A DNA stretch of 64,000 nt from Candidatus Methanoperedens sp. (GTDB lineage Archaea; Halobacteriota; Methanosarcinia; Methanosarcinales; Methanoperedenaceae), in assembly GCA_012026795.1 (NCBI GenBank), contig VEPM01000018.1:23216-87215 (forward strand). Direction: 5' to 3'. Positions 54,816-62,817 of the stretch are shown piece by piece. The notes under the pieces were generated by a model. The model did no database searches. It had not been told where the DNA came from and saw only the letters and a list, made by a program, of their open reading frames with translations. Positions within the stretch are counted from its first letter, which is position 1; each line of letters starts with the position of its first letter. A program made the position numbers and the translations under genes.

Positions 54816-55276
54816 TTTTTCACCCTGAATACTAATAATACTGAGCCGATGAACAGAGTAATAGTGGCGACAATAGAACCAAATAACCTGTAATCCGGCT
54901 TAACTTTCAGGTAACTTATCATGTACGGATGGAAAGGGCCGCAGGTAACAGAACAACGCATAGCGAATTTTCCGGTCTTGTCAGCAATGAATGTGATATT
55001 TCCCTCAGAACCGGGTTTGGCGTCTGTTTTGAGTTCATAGCCATCGATATATAAGCCGTGATGAACATCAGTGCTTTTTAAAATGATAGTCACCCTGTCT
55101 CCCTGGTTGACCTCGATGATCTCAGGGTTGTAAGAGAACTTCTTTGCTTCAATTATGATTTCTCGTTGGGGATGTTCTTCTGTCGGGTCTGTTGTGGCCG
55201 ATGTACCAACTGTTATCAAAATACTTGCAAAAATAACAAAAATCACTAAGAATTGGATTAACTTGTCCTTTTTCAT
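54812..55276 (-). CDS. Membrane-anchored cupredoxin with CuA-type site (COX II-like loop)
   Basis: A signal/anchor helix (residues 6-24) and C-terminal helix (132-151) flank a cupredoxin domain. His72/His73 and C108-x3-C112-x3-H116-x2-M119 (CSVTCGPFHPYM) match the CuA loop of cytochrome c oxidase subunit II almost residue for residue. Electron carrier outside the membrane. First gene of the six-gene operon; a TATA-like TTTAAA about 30 bases upstream (about 55306-55312) implies a very short leader. It is not a full COX II because no binuclear-centre subunit I is near. Confidence 0.83.
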   Translation of the reverse strand: MKKDKLIQFLVIFVIFASILITVGTSATTDPTEEHPQREIIIEAKKFSYNPEIIEVNQGDRVTIILKSTDVHHGLYIDGYELKTDAKPGSEGNITFIADKTGKFAMRCSVTCGPFHPYMISYLKVKPDYRLFGSIVATITLFIGSVLLVFRVKK

Positions 55277-55359
55277 ACTTATTCGTCCGTTTTTTATATG
55301 TCACTTTAAATAGTGTAGTATCTAACTAATTTTTATGATAACATATACCAATAATATCA

Positions 55360-55376
55360 TTCTCACTGCATGAGAA
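55360..55376. promoter_or_regulatory. Inverted repeat TTCTCA-N5-TGAGAA, candidate operator
   Basis: Perfect 6-base arms around CTGCA, located in the 134-base gap between the CuA operon (minus) and the winged-helix gene (plus). It touches the promoter elements of the plus-strand gene (TTAATAATA, about 55381-55389). The same sequence occurs at 45726. The regulator at 55411 is the obvious candidate to bind both. Confidence 0.6.
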
Positions 55377-55410
55377 AAGGATTAATAATATCAAGACGAA
55401 TTTTATCACA

Positions 55411-55752
55411 ATGTTGCAGGATGAGGTCATTTTATCAATATTGACACAGGAGAACAGTAAAAAAATCCTCCTTTCACTTGTCGATTCAGATAATTCGGCA
55501 CAGGAGCTTAGCAAAAAGCTGGATATCCCTATATCTACAACTTACCGGATTTTAAATGACCTTGAAAACAAGAATGTCATCGGCGTAAATAAAATGACAT
55601 TGAGTTATGACGGGCACCACTCCAAAATATATCATGCAAAATTTAATAAAATAATTCTAACCATAGATTCAAATAATATTAAAGTACATTATATGATGGA
55701 CGACAGTAAAAAATTAAGTGAAATATGGAATAAATTGAGTGATACTTCATGA
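55411..55752 (+). CDS. Winged-helix transcriptional regulator (ArsR-like)
   Basis: 113 residues. Residues about 20-68 are a helix-turn-helix (SAQELSKKLDIPISTTYRIL) and wing (NVIGVNKMTLSYDGHHSKIY), as in MarR/ArsR-type archaeal regulators. The C-terminal 40 residues may be a dimerisation or sensing segment; no cysteine is present, so a thiol- or metal-cysteine sensor is unlikely. Divergent from the CuA-cytochrome operon, with a candidate operator directly upstream. Translationally coupled to the next membrane protein. Confidence 0.75.
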   Translation: MLQDEVILSILTQENSKKILLSLVDSDNSAQELSKKLDIPISTTYRILNDLENKNVIGVNKMTLSYDGHHSKIYHAKFNKIILTIDSNNIKVHYMMDDSKKLSEIWNKLSDTS

Positions 55753-56021
55753 TGGCGTTATATCTTTCTGTTCTGAGCATAATCTCAATGGCGATAGGAG
55801 TACATCTTTTTTTAATAGGTTACAGGACATATAAAAAGAACCGGAACAGGTCTTTTTTAATATTATGTGCAGGTTTTCTTGTCATCGCCTTTTCCAATCT
55901 TTTTGAAGATTTTGTGTTAAACATCATGGGTTATGAAGTAATACATGCTCATCTGGTCAGGATACCAATGTTTACTATAGGAATGTTCATGATATTGTAC
56001 TCAATTAAAATAAATAAATAA
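55749..56021 (+). CDS. Small membrane protein paired with the regulator
   Basis: 90 residues with three hydrophobic spans (about 5-25, 33-53 and 68-86). It overlaps the regulator gene by 4 bp. Small membrane proteins coupled to a winged-helix gene, such as the DUF7521-like proteins of haloarchaea, share this layout, but family membership is not proved here. It may sense membrane redox state or anchor the regulator; both are guesses. Confidence 0.6.
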   Translation: MMALYLSVLSIISMAIGVHLFLIGYRTYKKNRNRSFLILCAGFLVIAFSNLFEDFVLNIMGYEVIHAHLVRIPMFTIGMFMILYSIKINK

Positions 56022-56033
56022 ATTTTTAATTAT

Positions 56034-57521
56034 ATGGAATTATTTAAACATATTAATAAAATCCTGGTTCTTTTTTCTTTTGTTGCATTATATATAGTTT
56101 TATCTGCTCCCATATCCCTGGGAGCCTGGCAGAATATCGGCGGCGACCCTGTGCACAGCGGATTTGCAGATACTGCGCCGATTCCTCTGGAGTTAAGATG
56201 GAAATATAAAATCGGAGGCCCAGATATATCCGCCCCGGTAGTAAATGAAGGCGTCCTGTTCATCGGGTCTGATGATAACAACCTGTATGCAATTGATGTG
56301 AAAACAGGAAAATTGAAATGGTCATTTCCCACCCAGGGAAAGGTATATACACCGACTTCAAAAGACAGTATGATATTTGCCGCCTCTTTTGATAATTATA
56401 TTTATGCTCTGGATATTGAGGGAGACCTTGAATGGAAATATAATACGGCAAGCAGTATGTTTTCTCCTCCCGTAGCTTATGAAAATGTTCTATATGGCGG
56501 ATTTGATAAGTATGCCTATGCCATCTACATCAATAATGGAAGCATTAAATGGAAATATGAAACAGAAGGTTTTATCGGATCTACCCCGGCCATCGCTCAG
56601 GGAATAGTCTATTTTGGTTCAAATGATAATTACATTTATGCTATCGACTATGAAAACCAGAGCCTTGTATGGAAAAAGCGGACGAACAGGGGAATATCAT
56701 CATCGCCTGCCGTAGTAAACGGAAAGGTATATATCGGGTCAGATGACAATAATTTTTATGTATTTGATATGAGGGACGGGACGTTGAAATGGAGCAAAAG
56801 AACAAATGGCAGGATCAGTTCTTCTCCTGCAATTATCGGAAAGAAAGTATATATCGGGTCTGAGGATACCTTCCTATACGCATTTAGTATTGATAATGGG
56901 GATATAATCTGGAAATTCCAGACAAACGACCGGATCGATTCATCGCCGATAGTAACAAGAGACCTGGTATATGTGGGATCGAGGGATGGCACCATATATA
57001 TTCTTGACCATGATGGAAAATTAGTAGAAAAATATGATGAACTTGAAAGCGGGATAAAATCCCTTGCTCTATCAGACAATATGTTATTTGCTGTAACACA
57101 AAACGGTTATGTATCTGCCTTTGGCGCCCCGGATCCGCGGGAAGAGGGAACAGCTCCGGTCGCAGTTCCTGATAATATCCCACCTGTACTGAAGATCGAC
57201 ACAATCCCTTCCCGGGTAAGTTCTGGAAAATTTGTTATTTCCGGGAGAGCCCAGGATCAAGGCGGTATCCTGGTAGTAATCGTCAATGGAACAAAAGCCG
57301 GAAGTACTGATTGGAATGCAACTCTTGCTCTTTCGCCCGGCTCTAACCTGATTACCATAACCGCCATAGACCGGGCAGGTAATATCAAGACCGAAATGAG
57401 GACGGTCGTATATGAAGATAGCAATGTTTATCAGGAAAGGCAAAAATTGCCCGGATTTGAAATATTATATGGGATAATCGCATTCAGCATATGTTTTTTA
57501 ATAAAAAAATATAACGTTTAA
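56034..57521 (+). CDS. Secreted PQQ-type beta-propeller protein with PGF-like C-terminus
   Basis: A signal sequence (residues 10-30) precedes seven or eight repeats of the form YIGSDDNNLYAIDxxTGxLKW, the blades of a BamB/PQQ-like propeller. An Ig-like segment follows (residues about 390-460, PPVLKIDTIPSRVSSG), then LPGFEILYGIIAFSICFLI and a basic tail, resembling a PGF-CTERM sorting signal for archaeosortase. No PQQ-dehydrogenase catalytic residues were identified. Adjacent to the redox region, but on the plus strand, so a link is only suggestive. Confidence 0.75.
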   Translation: MELFKHINKILVLFSFVALYIVLSAPISLGAWQNIGGDPVHSGFADTAPIPLELRWKYKIGGPDISAPVVNEGVLFIGSDDNNLYAIDVKTGKLKWSFPTQGKVYTPTSKDSMIFAASFDNYIYALDIEGDLEWKYNTASSMFSPPVAYENVLYGGFDKYAYAIYINNGSIKWKYETEGFIGSTPAIAQGIVYFGSNDNYIYAIDYENQSLVWKKRTNRGISSSPAVVNGKVYIGSDDNNFYVFDMRDGTLKWSKRTNGRISSSPAIIGKKVYIGSEDTFLYAFSIDNGDIIWKFQTNDRIDSSPIVTRDLVYVGSRDGTIYILDHDGKLVEKYDELESGIKSLALSDNMLFAVTQNGYVSAFGAPDPREEGTAPVAVPDNIPPVLKIDTIPSRVSSGKFVISGRAQDQGGILVVIVNGTKAGSTDWNATLALSPGSNLITITAIDRAGNIKTEMRTVVYEDSNVYQERQKLPGFEILYGIIAFSICFLIKKYNV

Positions 57522-57589
57522 TAATAAAAAATGTGATGGATCAAATACAAAAATATATATATGGTAAATTTGTTTATATCTGATTTAAT

Positions 57590-58180
57590 ATGGGAAAAAT
57601 CGTTACAATTTTGCTGATATTATTTTTTTTTGCAATTTTACCAACAACGTATGGTAAAATTATTCTGGAAGAAAAAAAGCCTCAGGCAGGAGAAACACAT
57701 CATTTTGAAGTAATACCTGAATCCCTGGATGGATCAAGAATACCGTACATGAAAATAACAGTTACTGTTATAGACAGGGAAAATAATGAACGGAAAGATA
57801 TCAATTTTATGCCAATGTATGGGGAGAAATTTCATTATGGTGCCAATGTGGCTCTAAAACCCGGGGAGTATATTCTCCAGTTCAATCTTGAACCGCCTGA
57901 AATAAGCCGTACTGATAAAGGGGTAAACAGGTGGCTTGAACCTGTCAAAGCTGAATTTAATTTTGACTCTTCCCTGCAGTTTGAAGATAGTATCGAGATA
58001 GGTACAAAAGAAACTGAAGATATGAGGATTTCTTTTAAAACAGAACATGCCGAATCAATGTTCACATCTAAAAACTGGGAGATGAACCATGTTCAATCGG
58101 TCAATAATAGTATATTTATTTACCTGGGAGTTTTCATAGGGTATTTTGTAATCATGCGTTTGATATATGGAAAAATTTAG
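57590..58180 (+). CDS. Secreted protein resembling P19/Fe2+ transport family
   Basis: A signal peptide (IVTILLILFFFAILPTTYG) precedes about 110 residues of beta structure. FEVIPESLDGSRIPYMKITVTV, then FMPMYGEKFHYGANVALKPGEY, and EPPEISR are the order seen in P19-type periplasmic iron/copper proteins, with conserved Met and His candidates. A membrane helix (IFIYLGVFIGYFVIMRL) ends the protein. A role in metal handling next to copper-containing proteins is attractive but inferred; overall identity to P19 has not been measured. AAAATATATATATGG, 27-38 bases upstream, is the TATA. Confidence 0.6.
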   Translation: MGKIVTILLILFFFAILPTTYGKIILEEKKPQAGETHHFEVIPESLDGSRIPYMKITVTVIDRENNERKDINFMPMYGEKFHYGANVALKPGEYILQFNLEPPEISRTDKGVNRWLEPVKAEFNFDSSLQFEDSIEIGTKETEDMRISFKTEHAESMFTSKNWEMNHVQSVNNSIFIYLGVFIGYFVIMRLIYGKI

Positions 58181-58266
58181 AAGTGACCATGCCCGTTTCA
58201 AATTTCCATCGATCTATTTAAAAGTATAGAAAATTATATTTAATCAAAACATATTACCCTGTTAAC

Positions 58267-59346
58267 ATGAGATTCAAAAATGCATTTTCAGTTCTTCTTC
58301 TTATTACGCTTGCAACATTCACAGCAGGATGCACGTCATACATCGGAGATAGCTCTTATAAAATGCATTTTTTCGTGAATGAGACATTTGAACCTCTTGA
58401 AGGGAATGTCTATAACAACGATAATTTATTGGGATTCGCAACGAATGGAAGCTTGGTCACAACAATTGAGAAATTGAGACCCGGACTTATTTCCATAAAC
58501 GGGACTTACAATAACCAGGCATTTGAATTCTTTTTCGAATTCCCGAAGGATAGTCTCAATTATAGCGGGATAAATTTTTCACTAAGTAGAAACGAGCTCA
58601 ATAAAGCCATTTTCAACGCTTCTTTTATTGATATTCAAAAGATAGAAAGTGAAATTTTCGATAATATCAATGAGGAAAGAAAGACTTCAGGGACCAGTAC
58701 GCTCAAATGGGATACCAGGATCGCACAGATTGCCAGGAATTACAGCAAAACGCTTTCTATTGAGGGGTTTGCCCATAAGGACCTTGAAGGGAAGAGCGTT
58801 GGTGACAGGCTTCGGGAAAATAAAATATTTTACACTATAGTCGCAGAAGACCTGTATATGATAGAAGGTTTAAGCGATGAAGGAAATATGAGCCGGGCAA
58901 TCGTGGACGGATGGATGAAAAGTCCGGGACACAGGTCTCCGATCGTGGACAGGGACAGGTTGTTCAGCGACGGCGGGACAGGAGTATATTGCGAAAAGAA
59001 AAATTGTTATGCAGTAATGGTTTTTGCGGGTCTTGAGAATAATCAAAATATAAAATTGGATTATAGATATGTGACGTTCACATATTTATACGACCCTTCG
59101 TACCCATTTGATTTCGATGTGCCTGTATCTGTTGATATCAGCTCAACTGAATATATTGACATTTACCTGGTGCAAGGCAGGGAACAGTATGATCTCTTCC
59201 TGAAGAATAACAATATAGATTCCATATTAGAGAGCAAACAGGTAAAAACCTTCAGCCGCAAAGTCACGGCAAAAAAAGGAGAAGGAATCATTATCCAATC
59301 AACTATGGGCAAGGCTGATATTGATGTGCATTTCAGGTATTCATAG
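58267..59346 (+). CDS. CAP (SCP/PR-1) domain lipoprotein
   Basis: A signal with lipobox-like TAGC (Cys22) predicts lipid attachment. Residues about 30-110 form an unassigned beta domain. The CAP domain runs from about 135 to 265: IFDNINEERKTSGTSTLKWD, IAQIARNYSKTLS, FAHKDLEGKSVGDRL and VDGWMKSPGHRSPI are its standard helices and GHR loop. Archaeal CAP proteins are secreted and of unknown role; some bind sterols or act in protein-protein contacts. The last 90 residues are a second beta domain. Confidence 0.8.
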   Translation: MRFKNAFSVLLLITLATFTAGCTSYIGDSSYKMHFFVNETFEPLEGNVYNNDNLLGFATNGSLVTTIEKLRPGLISINGTYNNQAFEFFFEFPKDSLNYSGINFSLSRNELNKAIFNASFIDIQKIESEIFDNINEERKTSGTSTLKWDTRIAQIARNYSKTLSIEGFAHKDLEGKSVGDRLRENKIFYTIVAEDLYMIEGLSDEGNMSRAIVDGWMKSPGHRSPIVDRDRLFSDGGTGVYCEKKNCYAVMVFAGLENNQNIKLDYRYVTFTYLYDPSYPFDFDVPVSVDISSTEYIDIYLVQGREQYDLFLKNNNIDSILESKQVKTFSRKVTAKKGEGIIIQSTMGKADIDVHFRYS

Positions 59347-59453
59347 AGTAATAGCACTTGAATTCACTTTTTCCATTTGATAACTTCAAGAATGAATTAT
59401 TTAAGCCTCCAAGACAATAAGCATTTTAGTCTGTTGAAGGAGTAATAAAATTC

Positions 59454-60944
59454 ATGTTCAAAAAAGTCCTGATAGCCAACCGCGGTGAAATAGCAATCCG
59501 CGTCATGCGTGCATGCAGGGAGCTTGATGTAAAGACAGTGGCGGTTTATTCTGATGTAGATAAAAATGCGCTTTTTGCAAAGTACGCGGATGAAGCACGT
59601 CCCATAGGCCCTGCGCCTGCCTCACAGAGCTACCTGAATATGGATAACATTCTTGAAGTGGCGCATAAAACAGGCGCAGAAGCTATCCATCCCGGTTACG
59701 GTTTTCTGTCTGAGAACGAGATCTTCGCAGACAGGTGCAAAAAAGAAGGGATAGTTTTTATCGGCCCTTCAGGTAAAACCATAGAAAGTGTTGGCAGTAA
59801 AATCGCAGCAAAAAAGACCATGGAAGCTGCAGGGATCCCGGTAATACCTGGCAGCAAGAATGGTATTGATGATCTGGATTCTGCTGTTGATGTGGCGGAA
59901 TCTATCGGTTATCCCGTGATCGTTAAAGCCTCGGCAGGCGGCGGCGGCATAGGCATGAAAGTGGTCAGGAAGACCGAAGAGCTGCGCGAAACCATAGAAT
60001 CCACACGAAGAGTGGCAAAATCATCCTTCGGGGATGCAACAGTTTTCATTGAAAAATATCTGGAAGAGCCGCGCCATATTGAATTCCAGATACTTGCAGA
60101 TTCATACGGGAATATTATCCATGTTGGTGACCGTGAATGCTCTATCCAGCGCAGGCACCAGAAATTGATCGAAGAATCACCATCTCCCATAATGACACCT
60201 GAATTAAGAGAAAAGATGGGTTCTGATGCAGTGAAAGCGGCTGCTGCTATAAATTATACTAATGCGGGAACAATCGAGTTCCTTTATTCAAAAGGGGATT
60301 ATTATTTTCTTGAAATGAACACAAGGTTGCAGGTAGAGCATCCGATAACTGAAATTGTAACAGGAGTTGACCTGGCAAAAGAGCAATTAAGGATAGCCTC
60401 GGGTGAAACGCTGACATATAAACAGTCGGATATCCAGCAAAGAGGCTGGGCTATTGAGTGCAGGTTGAATGCGGAAGATCCGCTTAATAACTTTACGCCC
60501 GCTCCGGGTAAGCTCAGGAGATACCGCTCTTCCGGCGGTCCGGGCGTGCGTGTGGACAGCGGCGTACATACAGGATTTACCATTACACCGTACTACGATT
60601 CCCTTATCTCGAAACTAACTGTCTGGGGCAGGGACAGGAACGAAGCAATCGCCAGGATGAGACGCGCATTATATGAATATATAATTGTCGGGGTAACTAC
60701 TAACATACCGTTCCATAAAGCAGTTATGAATAACGAATATTTCAAGCGCGGGGATTTGACCACTCATTTCATTGAAGATCATAATATCATAAAAGAGGTG
60801 GAGAAAATAATAGAAGCTGAAAAGGAAAAAGGCGCCACGCTTGCATCTGCCCTGGGAGCAGAGGATAAAAAGGTGGCAGCAATAACAGCGGCTGTTGGCA
60901 CATATATCCAGAATGCAAAGCTGGGTGAACTAAATGAACATTAA
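59454..60944 (+). CDS. pycA: Pyruvate carboxylase subunit A (biotin carboxylase)
   Basis: Carboxylates biotin with ATP and bicarbonate. [20 protein letters not shown] opens the biotin-carboxylase N-domain, [10 protein letters not shown] is the ATP-grasp glycine loop, and [14 protein letters not shown] the carboxylation centre; ECRLNAEDP follows. Length is that of methanogen PycA, slightly longer than bacterial AccC. The biotin-carrying subunit (PycB) is not in the window. A GGAG ribosome site precedes ATG. The stop overlaps birA by 11 bp, coupling carboxylase and its ligase. Confidence 0.92.
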   Translation: MFKKVLIANRGEIAIRVMRACRELDVKTVAVYSDVDKNALFAKYADEARPIGPAPASQSYLNMDNILEVAHKTGAEAIHPGYGFLSENEIFADRCKKEGIVFIGPSGKTIESVGSKIAAKKTMEAAGIPVIPGSKNGIDDLDSAVDVAESIGYPVIVKASAGGGGIGMKVVRKTEELRETIESTRRVAKSSFGDATVFIEKYLEEPRHIEFQILADSYGNIIHVGDRECSIQRRHQKLIEESPSPIMTPELREKMGSDAVKAAAAINYTNAGTIEFLYSKGDYYFLEMNTRLQVEHPITEIVTGVDLAKEQLRIASGETLTYKQSDIQQRGWAIECRLNAEDPLNNFTPAPGKLRRYRSSGGPGVRVDSGVHTGFTITPYYDSLISKLTVWGRDRNEAIARMRRALYEYIIVGVTTNIPFHKAVMNNEYFKRGDLTTHFIEDHNIIKEVEKIIEAEKEKGATLASALGAEDKKVAAITAAVGTYIQNAKLGELNEH

Positions 60945-61908
60945 AGATAAGATACTTGAAAGACTAATTAATAATAAAGGCATGCGGATTTCCGGAGAAC
61001 AGCTCGCAAGTGAACTTTGCGTTTCAAGAACTGCCATCTGGAAACATATTAAGGTCTTAAGGGATGAGGGATATATGATCGATTCGTCAACAAATCTCGG
61101 GTATTCACTTATCGAAACACCTGACAGGCTCACCCCCGGTGAGATTAAAGCCGGGCTTAAAACAAAGATTATAGGAAAAGAGATAAAATATTTTAAAGAG
61201 ACAGAAAGTACGAATATTGTGGCTCATGAGATAGCAGCATCAGTTGATGAGGGTACCATTGTGATAGCTGAAGCCCAGACAGCAGGACGCGGCCGTCTCG
61301 GGCGTAAATGGATTTCTCCTGAAGGAGGAATATGGCTTTCTATAATACTCAAGCCGCAGATACAACCTTCACATGCTCCCAGGATCACGCTTCTTGCAGG
61401 AGTTTGTGTTGCCAGGGCAATACGGAGTCTGGGTCTTCCTGCAAAAATAAAATGGCCTAATGACATTCTTATCAACGGGAAAAAAGTATGCGGCATCCTC
61501 ACAGAAATCCGGGCTGAAGCTGATCTCATTGATTATCTTATTGTAGGGATAGGAATAGATGCAAATGTAGATACGGAATCATTCCCCGATGATGTCAGGG
61601 ATAGTTCAACATCGCTTAAAAAAGAAAAAGGGACGAAAATAAATCGTGCTGGCTTTTTCAGGAAGTTACTTGAAGAGTTTGATGGATTGTACCTGAAATT
61701 CCAGAAGGAAGGATTCAAATCCATACTGGAAGACTGGAGAAATATGTCGGCCACAATAGGCGAATGGGTTAAGATAACGACCCAGTCGCATTCAATATAT
61801 GGTGAAGCGATAGGTGTGGATAGTGAAGGAGCGCTCATTCTTGAAACAGGTGAAGGACGTCTTGAAAAGATCGTGTCAGGGAGTTGCGAGCACCTGAGGC
61901 GCTCATAA
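60934..61908 (+). CDS. birA: Biotin-protein ligase with N-terminal HTH (BirA)
   Basis: Attaches biotin to the PycB-type carrier and may repress biotin genes. Residues 1-60 are the winged helix ([20 protein letters not shown]). The ligase domain has [33 protein letters not shown] (the GRGRxGR biotinyl-AMP loop) and [17 protein letters not shown]. The C-terminal SH3-like cap is present. 324 aa is normal for the bifunctional type. Confidence 0.93.
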   Translation: MNIKDKILERLINNKGMRISGEQLASELCVSRTAIWKHIKVLRDEGYMIDSSTNLGYSLIETPDRLTPGEIKAGLKTKIIGKEIKYFKETESTNIVAHEIAASVDEGTIVIAEAQTAGRGRLGRKWISPEGGIWLSIILKPQIQPSHAPRITLLAGVCVARAIRSLGLPAKIKWPNDILINGKKVCGILTEIRAEADLIDYLIVGIGIDANVDTESFPDDVRDSSTSLKKEKGTKINRAGFFRKLLEEFDGLYLKFQKEGFKSILEDWRNMSATIGEWVKITTQSHSIYGEAIGVDSEGALILETGEGRLEKIVSGSCEHLRRS

Positions 61909-61932
61909 AACACTTCAGTAAGGAAGGATATT

Positions 61933-62562
61933 ATGCACGATGATTTGAAAGAACGCGTGAAAAAGCTTGAAAACAATTACAATGGAAAAGAGTTCCTGTC
62001 TATCGTTAATAAGATTAAGAAAGATAAGATTGATGATAATGAACTTCTCATGCAAATTGAAAATTTAAGCCGGAAAAGGTTTGAAGAAAAAGTGTCTTTT
62101 ACCCTCGGATTATTTACCGGGAACTTATTGGAAATTATTGCTACAATTGCTGCTGTTGTTCTTGCTTTTCGGATTAATACAGACTGGATATTATATCTAT
62201 GCGCCTTCATTCTTATGGCGACACTACATCCGCTTTCACATTATTTGACAGGCAGACTTTTCGGGATCGGGTTCACGCATTATTATCTTAATGGTCCTGC
62301 ACGCATCGAGCCTACTCTTCGGATCAATTATATTTCATACCTTAAAGCAAGAGGTGTGAAAAGAGCGCTCATGCACGCTTCAGGTGTTTTCGGGACTCTT
62401 GCGGCACCTTTGATCGTGGCATTGATAGCACTGGAGAAAGGGACTTCTGGAGTTGCAATGAATCTTATGTATTTTTTCTTATTGCTAATAGTTTTTGAAC
62501 TTCTGACTTCAACGAAGATAGGGGATTTGATGAAAGCAAAAAGGGAGTATGGGTACAGATAG
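61933..62562 (+). CDS. Membrane protein with HPLSHY motif
   Basis: 209 residues: a helical soluble N-terminus (about 55 residues, KKLENNYNGKEF) then four spans at about 62-84, 88-108, 135-160 and 170-190. ATLHPLSHYLTGRLFG between spans 2 and 3 places histidines in the membrane plane and resembles, weakly, site-2 protease-like HExxH-related motifs, but no glutamate is present. Function unknown. Follows birA by 24 bases. Confidence 0.55.
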   Translation: MHDDLKERVKKLENNYNGKEFLSIVNKIKKDKIDDNELLMQIENLSRKRFEEKVSFTLGLFTGNLLEIIATIAAVVLAFRINTDWILYLCAFILMATLHPLSHYLTGRLFGIGFTHYYLNGPARIEPTLRINYISYLKARGVKRALMHASGVFGTLAAPLIVALIALEKGTSGVAMNLMYFFLLLIVFELLTSTKIGDLMKAKREYGYR

Positions 62563-62625
62563 AAATTCACTATAATTTTTGTGGCGCTTTTTCATACTAC
62601 AAAATGACATCAGAACACGGATTGT

Positions 62626-62785
62626 TCGGACGCGCCGGGCAAAGCCCATAGTCGCCAGCTGGTGAAAATCCAGCATGAGGGAAGGGTAAGCCGCCACCTC
62701 AGGACTGAACACCCTGTCTGGCATAGCAGAGAGTTCTGCGCCACAGCAAGGTGAAGTGAGTCCAGCGGGGTCTAATAGGCTATCA
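62626..62785 (+). ncRNA. Structured RNA fragment resembling group II intron domain I
   Basis: The 255-base gap between 62562 and 62818 holds a region rich in paired arms: GGGC-AAA-GCCC (62637-62647); GCTGG-N7-CCAGC with a GTGAAAAT-containing loop (62658-62674); and TGGC-ATA-GCAGA-GAGT-TCTGC-GCCA (62719-62743). Loop sequences such as GGTGAAAATCC are common in group II intron domain I. No reverse transcriptase or domain V/VI hairpin lies in the window, so it is probably truncated. A different structured RNA is possible. Confidence 0.4.
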
Positions 62786-62817
62786 GTTGTATGGAGCTGT
62801 ATATAGTATAATTTCTC

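Noticed and set aside
51929..55276. Cytochrome oxidase or N2O reductase operon
   Set aside because: Only CuA domains are present; there is no heme-copper subunit I, CuZ domain, NosD or NosL in the window.
61933..62562. Site-2 protease reading of the HPLSHY protein
   Set aside because: The HExxH glutamate and the second metal motif are missing.
62626..62785. Cobalamin riboswitch reading of the structured region
   Set aside because: GGTGAAAATCC and CCGCCAC segments recall the B12 box, but their order and spacing do not match, and the next gene (priL) is convergent and not a B12 gene.
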